NCBI GenBank assembly: GCA_015059955.1
Contig: SUZK01000010.1
Coordinates: 1-59,121 of the forward strand
Origin: Rikenellaceae bacterium
GTDB taxonomy: Bacteria; Bacteroidota; Bacteroidia; Bacteroidales; Rikenellaceae
DNA length: 59,121 nucleotides
Direction of reading: 5' to 3'
Position numbers and translations under genes: made by a program. Every line of letters begins with the position of its first letter. The first letter of the stretch is position 1. Positions 16,427 to 25,478 of the stretch are shown here, piece by piece. Below the pieces are notes generated by a model, which saw nothing but the letters and a program-made list of their open reading frames with translations, had not been told where the DNA came from and searched no databases.

Positions 16427-16855
16427 CTATAAATTAATGTTTACTATTGATGATGCGTTGCTTAGTTCAATGTCGGTGCCAGTGAGTATTACCATTACGG
16501 CGTTTTGCTTGTCGTTGGTGAATATTACCATCTTTACAACCTTTGATGTCTTGGCCGATATGGTTGCGTAAATAGTTACGCGCATGCCATTCTGAACTAC
16601 CGACATAATCTTACTCATCCCCTGTGTGTAGTCCGCAGCCTCCTTGCTGAAGGTCTCTATTAGGGTGGGGTCTTCGACCGATATGGCGGTGAGTGTGTCG
16701 ATGCCATCGTCAGCACCCATGCTGCGTATCATATCCTTCGACAGCTCGATGGTCGAGCATTTGTCGATTGTCGAGTATTTGTCTATCAGGGACTGCTCTT
16801 GCGCCATTGCCATCATTGGCAAACAGGCGAGTATCAATAATATAAATCGTTTCAT
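16427..16855 (-). CDS. DUF4252 domain protein (copy 2), exported
   Basis: 142-aa exported protein with a signal peptide ending at AMA (residues 1-18). The mature part opens SLIDKYSTIDKCSTIELSKDM, which carries a small internal duplication (KYSTID / KCSTIE), and ends in a hydrophobic strand NAVMVILTGTD like copy 1. It lies between the beta-barrel gene and copy 1 with gaps of 16 and 7 bases, so these arose as a tandem duplication within one operon. Function unknown. Confidence 0.8.
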   Translation of the reverse strand: MKRFILLILACLPMMAMAQEQSLIDKYSTIDKCSTIELSKDMIRSMGADDGIDTLTAISVEDPTLIETFSKEAADYTQGMSKIMSVVQNGMRVTIYATISAKTSKVVKMVIFTNDKQNAVMVILTGTDIELSNASSIVNINL

Positions 16856-16871
16856 ATCAACTAATTTTTAT

Positions 16872-17735
16872 TTAGAACCAGAAGCCTACACCTGCCGACA
16901 ATCGCTTGCCTTTAGGGCCTGTGCCCTGCTTGAACATGTCGAGTAGCGAGTAGTTCGCAAAGGCGTATATGCGTTTCCATCCGAAGCGTGCTGTTACGCC
17001 CACCTGAATAGGGTTGAGTGTTACGGTGTCGTCGACCTTTGTCTTTGGAAACTTGTACTTGAGCTGCGATGCCATTAGTACATCGAAGTTTATACCGGCC
17101 GAGATGAAGAAGCTATGCTTAATATTCCAGTCGAGAACGATGGGCATGTGGAAGTATGATGCCGCTAACTTCGACTTCTTGATGCTGCCCTCAATGGCCA
17201 CTGGGCGCATCATACCGTCGCGATACTCTAATGTGTGGTTGCTGATGAAGGTGTAGTTGTCACACGTAAAGCCTAATGCCGACGAGAATACAAGTGTGCG
17301 TTTCTTGTTGAGTGGCACGTTGAGTGTGAATAGGTTAGTTGAGAAGTGTACGGCCTTCTTGTTGCTGAACATCATGGCGTTAGCCTCTTCGGGTGGGTAT
17401 GCCGAGTAGTCGTGGTTTACAAATGTGCTCACGCCAAGCTCTACACCTGCAAGGTGGTTGAATGATGCTGCGCCGCTACCTAAGAAGCCAAAGTATGCCG
17501 CCTTTTTCTTCTGAACATTGGGGGTTATGCTAAGGCTTGTTGAGCCATTCTCGCTCTTGCCGAAGTCGAAGGCCATGCCGTTTAGACATAGGCGCAACTT
17601 TCCATCGTTGTTGCTTATGGTGTTGTCACCCTGACCTATTTGTATTGCCTCAGAGCCCTTTGTCTCTTGGGTTTGAGCGCTTGCAACGGTGATGCTTAGA
17701 AGCGTGATTGATAGTATAGTAAGTATCTTTTTCAT
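16872..17735 (-). CDS. Outer-membrane beta-barrel protein
   Basis: 287-aa exported protein, signal peptide about 1-20 (cleavage after ASA). The mature part has alternating amphipathic beta strands (for example LAGVELGVSTFV, TRFGWKRIYAFANYSLL) and finishes with a terminal aromatic strand GVGFWF, the beta-barrel C-terminal signature recognised by Bam. It resembles the PorT/OmpW-size small barrels common in Bacteroidota. Third gene of the ECF-sigma operon, which suggests that the sigma factor monitors or remodels the outer membrane. Exact role unknown. Confidence 0.75.
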   Translation of the reverse strand: MKKILTILSITLLSITVASAQTQETKGSEAIQIGQGDNTISNNDGKLRLCLNGMAFDFGKSENGSTSLSITPNVQKKKAAYFGFLGSGAASFNHLAGVELGVSTFVNHDYSAYPPEEANAMMFSNKKAVHFSTNLFTLNVPLNKKRTLVFSSALGFTCDNYTFISNHTLEYRDGMMRPVAIEGSIKKSKLAASYFHMPIVLDWNIKHSFFISAGINFDVLMASQLKYKFPKTKVDDTVTLNPIQVGVTARFGWKRIYAFANYSLLDMFKQGTGPKGKRLSAGVGFWF

Positions 17736-17756
17736 AGTTTAGGTAATATTTGTTAA

Positions 17757-18242
17757 TTATCTGTTACTCGATATGTTAAATTTGTTTACCTCAGCCATCG
17801 CCAACTGCATATTGCTTGACACGCCACCGAGAATTTTATTTACCTCGGCGTAGGCTACATCCTTGTCCGTTACCTTCACTCCGTTAATGTGGCAGACGAA
17901 CTCGGGTTGTGGCTCTAATGCGGGCCTCTGCTCGATTATGATGTCGTCGTATGTTGTCTTGGGCATTACGAGCATTATAATCATACATGCTGCGGCTACC
18001 GCTGTGCCTGCGCCTGCGAAGACCTTCCAGAAGACTCTCTTCTGCTTGTCGGGTCTATCTACGACTGGCGCTTCATACTCCTTGAGGGCTCCCATGGCGC
18101 TAAACATGGCCTTGATTGGCTCGAACTCCTCAGGGATATCTGCCGTCGTTGCAAAGTATTCGGATAGCTCGCGCTCCTCGTCGAGTGTCGTCTCTGCCTC
18201 CAAATATTTGTCGACAAGTATTTTAACTCTATCTAACTCCAT
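17757..18242 (-). CDS. Single-TM anti-sigma-like protein
   Basis: 161-aa protein whose start overlaps the sigma gene by 14 bases, the usual arrangement for a cognate anti-sigma factor. Seen: an N-terminal cytoplasmic helical region (VDKYLEAETTLDEERELSEYF, resembling the zinc-less anti-sigma domain of Bacteroidota), one TM segment near 75-92 (FAGAGTAVAAACMIIMLV) and a short periplasmic tail with AMAEVNKFNISSNR. There is no HxxxCxxC motif. The anti-sigma role is inferred from position and topology. Confidence 0.65.
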   Translation of the reverse strand: MELDRVKILVDKYLEAETTLDEERELSEYFATTADIPEEFEPIKAMFSAMGALKEYEAPVVDRPDKQKRVFWKVFAGAGTAVAAACMIIMLVMPKTTYDDIIIEQRPALEPQPEFVCHINGVKVTDKDVAYAEVNKILGGVSSNMQLAMAEVNKFNISSNR

Positions 18243-18726
18243 GGTTCATTGCTATTAATAGTTCCTCTCTTACTCTCTTGCGTGCTCGCGATAGGTTCAT
18301 CCTTACGCTGGTCTCGTCGCACTCGGCGATTACGGCTATCTCTTCAAACTCATACCCCTCGACATCGCGCATGTGTATTATAAGTTGTTGCTTGGGCGGT
18401 AGCGAGGCTATTATCTCGCGTGTGAGTGCCGCCATATCCCTGATGTTCGTCTGGCTATCTCCGTCTGTTGTGCTTGGGCTATCTATGCTTATGCTGCGCT
18501 CTCGTTGCCGTTGTCTTACACGGTCTATTGCCAAGTTGTGTGTCATGCGACAGATGTAAGCCTGGGGATGTTCGCTTTGCAGTACTGTGTCGCGTGCCCT
18601 CCAAACCCTCTCGTAGACATCTTGCAGGATATCTTCGGCCATCGAGCTGTCGCCGACGATGCCAAGGGCGAGGCGGTATGCCGTATCCTTGACAGTGTCT
18701 ATTAATGTTGTGTAGTCGGTGACCAT
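18229..18726 (-). CDS. ECF-type RNA polymerase sigma factor
   Basis: 165-aa sigma-70 family protein of the extracytoplasmic-function group. Seen: region 2 (ALGIVGDSSMAEDILQDVYERVW near 20-42, then AYICRMTHNLAIDRVR), and region 4 (LPPKQQLIIHMRDVEGYEFEEIA then an HTH with SVRMNLSRARKRVREEL). It heads the operon sigma / anti-sigma-like / barrel / DUF4252 / DUF4252 and probably autoactivates it from an ECF promoter that I cannot identify. The intergenic region upstream holds an 8-bp hairpin. Confidence 0.92.
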   Translation of the reverse strand: MVTDYTTLIDTVKDTAYRLALGIVGDSSMAEDILQDVYERVWRARDTVLQSEHPQAYICRMTHNLAIDRVRQRQRERSISIDSPSTTDGDSQTNIRDMAALTREIIASLPPKQQLIIHMRDVEGYEFEEIAVIAECDETSVRMNLSRARKRVREELLIAMNHGVR

Positions 18727-18763
18727 CTCCCTTTTTGTTTAATCTGTTTGCCTATATAACGAA

Positions 18764-18790
18764 TGTGCGATGCTAAATGTAACATCGCAC
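18764..18790. terminator. Hairpin between DUF4491 gene and ECF operon
   Basis: Perfect 8-bp stem GTGCGATG / CATCGCAC with a loop of about 10 nt, located 3' of the DUF4491 gene and about 40 bases before the sigma start. There is no long T-run on either side, so terminator function is likely but not certain. Confidence 0.45.
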
Positions 18791-18801
18791 AGTAAAAAAT
18801 T

Positions 18802-19116
18802 CTATTTTTTGTTTCGTTTTTCACCAATCTTGCCCTCTGGACGCGCTGGGAACCATCCTCGCTCCACTCGCTTGCGTTGCTCGAAGAGTTCGCCTATGCC
18901 CCATAGCGACGATGCTGCCCATACGGCAAGGAGCGTCGACCATAGGATGTCGGCAACAAGAATAGAGCAGACACCTGTTACGATGCCGCTGATGAGGAAT
19001 AACCACCATATCTTAACGCCGAAGTAGTACTCACCCTTGATGACGATAGGGTGGAAAATACCAATTATAAGAAACGTTGCGATGCCAATTATTAGGCCGG
19101 TAAAATGTAGTTGCAT
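18802..19116 (-). CDS. DUF4491 membrane protein
   Basis: 104-aa small membrane protein, family DUF4491. Three hydrophobic segments are visible (about 4-23, 34-54, 57-76), and the family-typical features GLIIGIATFLIIGIFHPIVIKGEYYFG and WGIGELFEQRKRVERGWFP are present (I quote them as separate short motifs: GEYYFG, GELFEQ, GWFP). A basic, disordered tail follows. Function unknown. It is monocistronic, with its own -7 box and a hairpin behind it. Confidence 0.85.
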   Translation of the reverse strand: MQLHFTGLIIGIATFLIIGIFHPIVIKGEYYFGVKIWWLFLISGIVTGVCSILVADILWSTLLAVWAASSLWGIGELFEQRKRVERGWFPARPEGKIGEKRNKK

Positions 19117-19139
19117 ACCTTAATTTATTATATCCACGG

Positions 19140-19147
19140 CAAAAATA
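19140..19147 (-). promoter_or_regulatory. -7 box for DUF4491 gene
   Basis: TATTTTTG on the minus strand (fits TAnnTTTG), 23 bases before the ATG. It overlaps the T-tract of the porin terminator, so the terminator and the next promoter are nested. Confidence 0.45.
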
Positions 19148-19180
19148 ATAAAAAATCGGCACCCTGCGCTGAGTGCCGAC
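19147..19180 (-). terminator. Porin terminator
   Basis: A 7-bp stem TCGGCAC / GTGCCGA (19156-19179) followed on the minus strand by TTTTTTATTATTTTTG, a strong intrinsic terminator for the porin gene ending at 19200. Confidence 0.75.
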
Positions 19181-19199
19181 CTATCATTAGTGTTAGTTC

Positions 19200-20525
19200 T
19201 TAGAAGTTGTATTGAAGCATGAGGCTGAGTCTATTGGCCGAGGCCTTCTCGTTGTCCATGTTCTTGCGTGAGCCGTAGAGGTATTCGAGTGCAAGGGTAA
19301 AGTCGCGGTTCATGTTGAAGAATGCGTTGCCGAAGATGTACTGTCCCTTGTGATACTCATTCTTTGCAAGGTAGCCATTCTCCTTTTCAAGGCAGACCTC
19401 CGAGTAGCCGCCAGCAACCCAGAAGCGACCAGGCATGATGTTTATCTGCGCTGCTGCCTGCCAGCCCCACATCGGCATTGTCTGTATGTGCATCGGATTT
19501 TCGGGGTTGTAGGCAACGTCGTATGGCTCACCCGTTAGGTCTTGAATATAAGGTGTTATGCCCTTGCCATATACACCATTCATGAAGATGTCGACCCAGC
19601 GTGAAGCGCTGATGTGACCGCTGAGCTGAACGCCCCAGCCAACCTCGGTGGTGTTCTTCTTGGCGCTGACATTATGCAGGTACATGTCGCGTATTACACC
19701 CGATACGCGCAGGTGGCTCGACTGGTGTTCGCCCCAGGCGTACTGTATATAGGCGATGCCATCGGGTACGCGCTGATATATTGGAGCAAAGTGCTCGCCG
19801 TAGGTGCCATTAACTTTTGGCACCTCTGCTGCGATACCTACCTTCATATGGTTGCGCAAGAAGCTATACTCGTAGCGTATCATCTCGGTAAACTCAAAGT
19901 TGTAAGCGTTGGGACCCTCGAAGTCAATGGTGCGAGGTGCTGCACCGAGGTCGCAGAAGGTGCTGACATCACGACCAACGGTAAATCCACAGAATTGGAT
20001 GTATGCCGAGCGTAGACGTGGGATATAGCTGAAGGCCTCGCCTCCGCGGAAGTCTATGTCGCTATATATCTTGATGCGACCCAAACAACCACTATGTATG
20101 ATGGCCTGCATAAAGAATCGCGATGTCGAAGCATCCATCATAATGCGCTGACGATTGGCAAAACCCTTCTTCGCTGGGATGTCGAATGGCACGAAGTCGA
20201 TGTTGCCCATCACGCCGTCAAAGTCGTAGCTTGTACGTAGCGTAACGCTACCGCCAAGAGCGAATGAGAATTTGTTGTCGGGAGATGCGAAGATGTAGTG
20301 TGGCTTGTGGCTCTGTCTGAAGCCCTTGCGTGTTGTCTCGCGATAGTCGTCTACGACGCGTAAGCGTAGTGTCTCGTGGTTGTGTTTATGACCTCCATCG
20401 CGAGCAATGATAAAGACGGATGGGGTATACTCGTCACTCTCGACGACGGTGGTTTGCGCCTTAGTGGGCAGTGTGCCTGCCACGGTGAATGCAAAAAGTA
20501 GTGAAATAAGTCTAAGTCTTTTCAT
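19200..20525 (-). CDS. DcaP-like trimeric porin
   Basis: 441-aa outer-membrane protein with a signal peptide (1-23, cleavage after TKA). A conserved block ALGGSVTLRTSYDFDG (about 92-107) is followed by strands such as GRIKIYSDIDFRGG, FTVGRDVSTFCDLGAAP and FEGPNA, which is the arrangement of DcaP/OprP-like porins (selective for dicarboxylates or other anions). It ends in the barrel terminus LSLMLQYNF. It is divergent from the efflux operon, with a palindrome between. Substrate unknown. Confidence 0.75.
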   Translation of the reverse strand: MKRLRLISLLFAFTVAGTLPTKAQTTVVESDEYTPSVFIIARDGGHKHNHETLRLRVVDDYRETTRKGFRQSHKPHYIFASPDNKFSFALGGSVTLRTSYDFDGVMGNIDFVPFDIPAKKGFANRQRIMMDASTSRFFMQAIIHSGCLGRIKIYSDIDFRGGEAFSYIPRLRSAYIQFCGFTVGRDVSTFCDLGAAPRTIDFEGPNAYNFEFTEMIRYEYSFLRNHMKVGIAAEVPKVNGTYGEHFAPIYQRVPDGIAYIQYAWGEHQSSHLRVSGVIRDMYLHNVSAKKNTTEVGWGVQLSGHISASRWVDIFMNGVYGKGITPYIQDLTGEPYDVAYNPENPMHIQTMPMWGWQAAAQINIMPGRFWVAGGYSEVCLEKENGYLAKNEYHKGQYIFGNAFFNMNRDFTLALEYLYGSRKNMDNEKASANRLSLMLQYNF

Positions 20526-20536
20526 GATAAAAATGT

Positions 20537-20550
20537 TTTAGTTAACTAAA
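20537..20550. promoter_or_regulatory. 14-bp perfect palindrome (possible operator)
   Basis: TTTAGTTAACTAAA lies 12 bases in front of the porin ATG and about 120 bases before the TolC start. A symmetric site of this size between divergent envelope genes could bind a dimeric regulator. No regulator gene is adjacent. Confidence 0.35.
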
Positions 20551-20668
20551 TGGTTGTTTGTGCCACCATTAAAACAACTTATATGCCAAAAAGTGTGACT
20601 CATTTTTTATCGTGCGGATTGCAGATTTGTGCGCGATATTTGCTTGTGAGGCTTCAAAATCACCGAAT

Positions 20669-22126
20669 ATGAGGCGCGTTATTATATCTATAATTGCTAT
20701 TATCGCTTGCGTTGGGCTATCGGCTCAGCAGCCCATTCGCTTCGACGAAGCTCTGCTCTTGGCTCTCGAGCATAGCAACATGCTCAAGGGACAAAATAGG
20801 GATGTGGCCGTGGCTATGTATGAGCGTAGGGCTGCCCGTGGTTTATACTTTCCAAAGGTTGAGATAACTGGTGCTTATCTATTGACGCAGCGAGATATAG
20901 ATATAAATATTAACGGTAAGAAGGGGGTTATTGAGAAGTCGGCCACGACGCTTATTACGCAGGGTGTGACCACAGGGCTGTTGTCGCCCGAAGTGGCGCA
21001 GTTGCTACGTGGTGCGATATCACCTTTGTTGGATCTTGATTGGCGCTATACCATCCAGAAGCGCTCGTTTGGTATCGTTGCGGCAAAGGTCTCTATGCCT
21101 ATCTATGCTGGTGGACGTATTCGGGCAGCTAATAGGGTAGCATCACTGAAGCTTATGGCTGAGGAGTATCGAATGGATGCTGTGACGAGTCAGCTATTCA
21201 CAACATTAGTTGAACAATATTATGGTGTTGTGTTACTGCAATATGCAGTTGCTGTTCGTGCCTCGGTTGTCAATGCTGTGAAGACACATCTTGCTGATGC
21301 AGAGGCTATGGAGGAGGCGGGTGTTGTCGCCCATAGCGTGGTTTTAGAGGTTGAGTATAAATTGGCCGAGGCTGAAAAGGCGTTGCTCGGTGAACGCCAT
21401 AGATTAGAGATGGCAAGACGTGCTTTGAAGGCGACTATGAATGTTGATTTTGATGTGAAGCCTACTGATAATCTCTTTGTAGATAGAAATATATTATCTC
21501 TTGATTATTATGTTGATAATGCGATTAACCTAAACCCAGAATTACGCGGTGCAGAATTAAATATTGACCTTGCAAAGGAGGGTGTTAAGGTTGCTCGCGC
21601 CGAGCTATTGCCGACGGTTGGCGTTATGGGTGAGGGGTCGTTATATAGCCATAATCTTACAACCATGCTGCCACGCTGGGTTATTGGTGTCGAGGCTAAT
21701 GTATTGCTGTTTAATGGCCTTAATAAGATGCAGATGCTTCGTGCTGCTAAGAGACGTTTGGAGAGTGTTGATGCTAAGATAGAAAAGGCTCGAAGTGACA
21801 TATCATTACTTGTTGAACAAGAGTATTATAACGTAATTAATTCGTTAGCCGATATCGAGGCTTCGAAGAGCTCAATGGCGCTTGCCGAAAGTTACTATAA
21901 TTCGGTCTATGAGGGGTTTAAGGAGGGCATTGCAAATGCCACCGAGCTGCTCGATGCTGAGGTTGCGAGGGCCGCATCTCTGTTGTCTTATCTTAAGTCC
22001 ACGTATAACTATTGCGTTGCTTTAGCGCGACTCTTGGAGGCGTCAGGATTAAGTCATACGTTTGAAGAGTTTAGAAATAATGGTGAATTATCGCATATTG
22101 AAAACAGTTTAGTTAATATTATGTAA
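20669..22126 (+). CDS. TolC-family outer-membrane efflux protein
   Basis: 485-aa exported protein (ATG at 20669; signal peptide about 1-18 ending GLSA). An earlier in-frame start at 20612 would precede the signal sequence and is rejected. Seen: two structural repeats rich in long amphipathic helices, each opening with the TolC pattern (FDEALLLALEHSNMLKGQ; then YYVDNAINLNPELRGAELNIDLAKEG), and conserved P-x-V strands (YFPKVEITGAYLL, ELLPTVGVMGEGSLY). It forms the outer-membrane exit duct of the exporter encoded by the next three genes. Four bases separate it from the HlyD gene. Confidence 0.9.
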   Translation: MRRVIISIIAIIACVGLSAQQPIRFDEALLLALEHSNMLKGQNRDVAVAMYERRAARGLYFPKVEITGAYLLTQRDIDININGKKGVIEKSATTLITQGVTTGLLSPEVAQLLRGAISPLLDLDWRYTIQKRSFGIVAAKVSMPIYAGGRIRAANRVASLKLMAEEYRMDAVTSQLFTTLVEQYYGVVLLQYAVAVRASVVNAVKTHLADAEAMEEAGVVAHSVVLEVEYKLAEAEKALLGERHRLEMARRALKATMNVDFDVKPTDNLFVDRNILSLDYYVDNAINLNPELRGAELNIDLAKEGVKVARAELLPTVGVMGEGSLYSHNLTTMLPRWVIGVEANVLLFNGLNKMQMLRAAKRRLESVDAKIEKARSDISLLVEQEYYNVINSLADIEASKSSMALAESYYNSVYEGFKEGIANATELLDAEVARAASLLSYLKSTYNYCVALARLLEASGLSHTFEEFRNNGELSHIENSLVNIM

Positions 22127-22130
22127 TACT

Positions 22131-23120
22131 ATGAAAATAAAGAAGAAGTATATTTTTCTATCCGTGCTCATTTTGCTGCTATTATGTGTGGTTGTTACAT
22201 TTGTAAACCGCTATTATAAAGGTGACGATGATGAGGTAATCGAGGGTCGTATGGAGGCGATAAGCTACCATGCCTCATCGAAGGTCGCGGGCAGGATAGA
22301 TGTTATGTATGTCGAAGAGGGTGATTGGGTGATAGAGGGAGAACTGCTCTATGTGATTTCGACTCCTGAGCTCGATGCTAAGTTGGTGCAAGTTGATGCC
22401 CTTCGTGCACAGGCACAAGCGATAAACGAAGAGGTAGATATGGGCGCACGTGTTGAGCAGTTAGAGGCGCTACGTGGCTTGTTGAAGAGGGCAGAGGTGG
22501 GCGAGAGCTTGGCTCTAAAAAACTTCAATCGCGTTGAAGAACTATACAATAAAGGCGTTGTGGCACGCCAATTATATGACGAGGCCAAGGCTAATCTCGA
22601 CGCTATGAGTGCCTCGGTGAGTGCTGCACGCGCCGAGTATAACCTCGCGTTGGCTGGCGCTACTAAGGAGCAGCGCGAGGCTGTGGCTGCTAAGGTTGTG
22701 CAGGCGCAGGGCGCTGTTGATGAGCTGATGTCGTATATTGATGACAGATATGTATATGCTCCTGCTACGGGTCGCGTATCATCGGTTATTGCCCGTGTGG
22801 GTGAGTTGGTGGGTGTTGGCTATCCTGTTGTTACGATACTCGATGTCGATAATAGCTGGGCGACATTCAATATCCGTGAGGATGATATTCATGGTGTAAA
22901 TGTCGGTGATACGTTCACTGCTTATCTACCAGCTCTTGATGCTGATGTTGAGTTTGAGATTTACTATATAGCTTCAGAGGCGGACTTTGCAACATGGAAC
23001 TCTACGCGTGCTCGCGGTGGTGTTGACCTGCGAAGTTTCGAGGTTAGGGCGAGTCCTATGTTAGACGATGTGCGACCATTACCTGGCATGAGTGTGGTTG
23101 TGAGAGGTGATAGACTGTAA
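22131..23120 (+). CDS. HlyD/EmrA-type periplasmic adaptor
   Basis: 329-aa membrane-fusion protein. One N-terminal TM helix (about 7-27) anchors it in the inner membrane. A split lipoyl/barrel-sandwich domain follows (SYHASSKVAGRIDVMYVEEGDWV near 44-66 and YVYAPATGRVSSVIARVGELVG near 207-228), flanking a coiled-coil hairpin (about 75-200, repeated E/A/K heptads). A beta-barrel domain closes the protein. It bridges the two permeases and the TolC duct. No lipobox. Confidence 0.9.
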   Translation: MKIKKKYIFLSVLILLLLCVVVTFVNRYYKGDDDEVIEGRMEAISYHASSKVAGRIDVMYVEEGDWVIEGELLYVISTPELDAKLVQVDALRAQAQAINEEVDMGARVEQLEALRGLLKRAEVGESLALKNFNRVEELYNKGVVARQLYDEAKANLDAMSASVSAARAEYNLALAGATKEQREAVAAKVVQAQGAVDELMSYIDDRYVYAPATGRVSSVIARVGELVGVGYPVVTILDVDNSWATFNIREDDIHGVNVGDTFTAYLPALDADVEFEIYYIASEADFATWNSTRARGGVDLRSFEVRASPMLDDVRPLPGMSVVVRGDRL

Positions 23121-23121
23121 T

Positions 23122-24297
23122 ATGCGGATTTTAAGCGGTATATATCATGTGTTACGACGTGAGGTGAAGAGTATATTTGAAGATAGGCTCTACCTCGCCT
23201 CGACTGTGGTATTGCCGTTAATCATGCTGCTCTTCTTTGTTGTTATCTTTTGGGACGGTAGCATCACAAAACTTCCTGTGTCGGTGGTAGATAATGACAA
23301 TACGGTGTTGTCGCGCAATCTTGTCTCTATGGTTGATGCTACACCTGGTGTCGATATAGGTCGTAGAGACTTATCTGTAGATGAGGCTAATTCGGAACTT
23401 CTAAGGGGTGAGACGTATGGTTATATCGTTATCCCCGATGGTTTCGAGGATGACATCGTAGGCTCTCGACAAACGAGTGTTAATGTCTATATCTCGGCTA
23501 CAAATCTCTCGGCGGCGGGAGTGCTTCGGCGTGATATACAGCAGGCTGTAAAAACCTTTTCGTCGGGTGTCGCCATGACTCGACTTGCAGCAATAGGTGT
23601 AGATGGATATCAAGTGATGGCTGAGGTGATGCCTATTAACATGCAGACACATACGCTTGCTAACCCATACATGAACTATGGCTACTACCTCGCTCCGATA
23701 TTTATGATTGTGGGTGTTGTTGTCTTTACCGTACTTGCGACCATATATGCCATCGGGCGCGAGTTGAGATATGCTACGGCTCCCGAGTGGATGGCTGCTG
23801 CATACGACTCGCTGCCCGTGGCGCTCATTGGTAAGCTGCTTCCGATAACCATCGCTATGATGATAATGATGCAGCTTGTGATGTTTATAATGTTTGTGGT
23901 TATGGGTATGGAGTGTGTGGGTAGTTATGCTGTGATTTTGCTTGCATCGCTACTTTTTATAGTTGCATATCAGGCCATCGCGGTTGTTATCGTGGCCGTC
24001 ACTGCAAATCTGCGTTTGGCTCTGTCGCTCGGTGGTGGATACTCGGTTATGGCGTTTACCTTTTCGGGCATCACCTTCCCGATTATGGCTATGTACGAGG
24101 TGGCGCAGCTATTCTCGCGTCTCTTTCCGCTAACATATTTTAGCCTGATATTTATTAATGAGGCGATGCTTGGCGCCGATACAAGGTACTCGTTTGCAGA
24201 TATCGGGGCGTTGTTGATTTTTATACCGCTTGTGTTGTTTGTTTGGCGACGCTTGGGTAGAGTGGTTCGTAATAGTAAGTACTGGGGTAAAGATTGA
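23122..24297 (+). CDS. ABC-2 type permease, exporter subunit 1
   Basis: About 391 aa from the ATG at 23122, one base after the HlyD stop (a GTG at 23107 is an alternative, overlapping HlyD). YhhJ/YbhS-like topology: one N-terminal TM, a large periplasmic domain (about 45-180, with KLPVSVVDNDNTVLSRNLV and the YGYIVIPDGFEDDI motif), then five hydrophobic segments. The conserved MNYGYYLAP stretch precedes TM2. These permeases normally pair with an ATP-binding subunit, and none is encoded in this operon. Confidence 0.88.
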   Translation: MRILSGIYHVLRREVKSIFEDRLYLASTVVLPLIMLLFFVVIFWDGSITKLPVSVVDNDNTVLSRNLVSMVDATPGVDIGRRDLSVDEANSELLRGETYGYIVIPDGFEDDIVGSRQTSVNVYISATNLSAAGVLRRDIQQAVKTFSSGVAMTRLAAIGVDGYQVMAEVMPINMQTHTLANPYMNYGYYLAPIFMIVGVVVFTVLATIYAIGRELRYATAPEWMAAAYDSLPVALIGKLLPITIAMMIMMQLVMFIMFVVMGMECVGSYAVILLASLLFIVAYQAIAVVIVAVTANLRLALSLGGGYSVMAFTFSGITFPIMAMYEVAQLFSRLFPLTYFSLIFINEAMLGADTRYSFADIGALLIFIPLVLFVWRRLGRVVRNSKYWGKD

Positions 24298-24317
24298 TAT
24301 AAACTATACAAGATGTT

Positions 24318-25466
24318 ATGTTTAAACATATTAAAGAGACTATTTGCGCCGAGTTTGATGCGATATTCTCCGATGGTGGAGCGCTGCTGTTGGTAGTCTT
24401 TGCTACGATGATATATACCGTAATCTACTCAATGGCTTATGGTAGCGAGGTGGTGCGTGATATACCTATTGTTGTCGTTGATGAGGATAGAACATCGGCA
24501 AGCCGTCGTCTTATAAGTGGAGTGGATAATGGTCCTGACACATGGGTAGCCTATGAGACGAACTCGATGGCCGAGGCGCGCGAGTTGTTTTATGGGGGCG
24601 ATGTCTTTGCTATATTTAATATCCCATCTGGATACGAGGCAGATATCCTTGCTGATCGTCAGGCGAATGTGGCATTGGTGTTGGATGGTAGTCATCTGCT
24701 TCTTTATAGTCATGTTCTGCAACAGGCTATGTCCGATGTTATCACGAGTGGCGCAGATGTAGAGGCTGGGCGTATCGTTGCCAAGGGCGGTAGCGACGTT
24801 GTTGCGCAGTCTGTTGTTGAGCCGGTGCAGATGAATGTCGAGATGCTCTTTAACCCCTATATGGGCTATGGCGCTTTTGTCATGCCATCCATACTTGTTG
24901 TGATTATCCAGCAAACGATGGTTATTGGTATCGCGATGGTTGCGCTCTACGTGGCGCGACAACGAAGGGGTAGAGGTGGTCGATGGCCTGTTGCAACAGT
25001 GCTATCTAAAATATTGGTTTACATATCAATATACGCCTTTATATTACTCTTTATCTTTGGTGTTGTGTGGCCATTGTTTGATTTGCCATACTTTGGTAAT
25101 ACGTTAGATGTAGTGCTACTGCTTCTTATCTATATGATAGCCACGTCGAGCCTTGGGCTTACACTATCACACCTATTCAAGCGTCGTGAAGCGCCTATCA
25201 TGTTGCTGCTGTGGGCATCCATCCCTATTCTGCTTCTTGCTGGGGTATCCTATCCACGCGAGGCGTTTCCTGAGTGGCTCTATGCTATTGGGCGAATATT
25301 CCCAAGTAGTAGTGCTGTTGATGCCTTTATTCAGATTAACAGTATGGGAGCATCTCTTAGTGATGTCGCGCCAGAGATTTTCACTTTAATTATGCTTGCA
25401 TTGTTATATCTGACAAGTGCAATAATATGTGAAAATCGTTTGGGTGATATGAAAAAAATCGTGTAA
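24318..25466 (+). CDS. ABC-2 type permease, exporter subunit 2
   Basis: 382-aa paralogue of the preceding gene with the same topology: N-terminal TM, periplasmic domain (DIPIVVVDEDRTSASRRLI and VFAIFNIPSGYEADI aligning with subunit 1), the FNPYMGYGAFVMPSIL segment, and a five-TM C-terminal half. Probably a heterodimer with subunit 1. The gap is 20 bases. No terminator is apparent after it, so some readthrough towards ald is possible. Confidence 0.88.
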   Translation: MFKHIKETICAEFDAIFSDGGALLLVVFATMIYTVIYSMAYGSEVVRDIPIVVVDEDRTSASRRLISGVDNGPDTWVAYETNSMAEARELFYGGDVFAIFNIPSGYEADILADRQANVALVLDGSHLLLYSHVLQQAMSDVITSGADVEAGRIVAKGGSDVVAQSVVEPVQMNVEMLFNPYMGYGAFVMPSILVVIIQQTMVIGIAMVALYVARQRRGRGGRWPVATVLSKILVYISIYAFILLFIFGVVWPLFDLPYFGNTLDVVLLLLIYMIATSSLGLTLSHLFKRREAPIMLLLWASIPILLLAGVSYPREAFPEWLYAIGRIFPSSSAVDAFIQINSMGASLSDVAPEIFTLIMLALLYLTSAIICENRLGDMKKIV

Positions 25467-25478
25467 TTGTGACTGATG

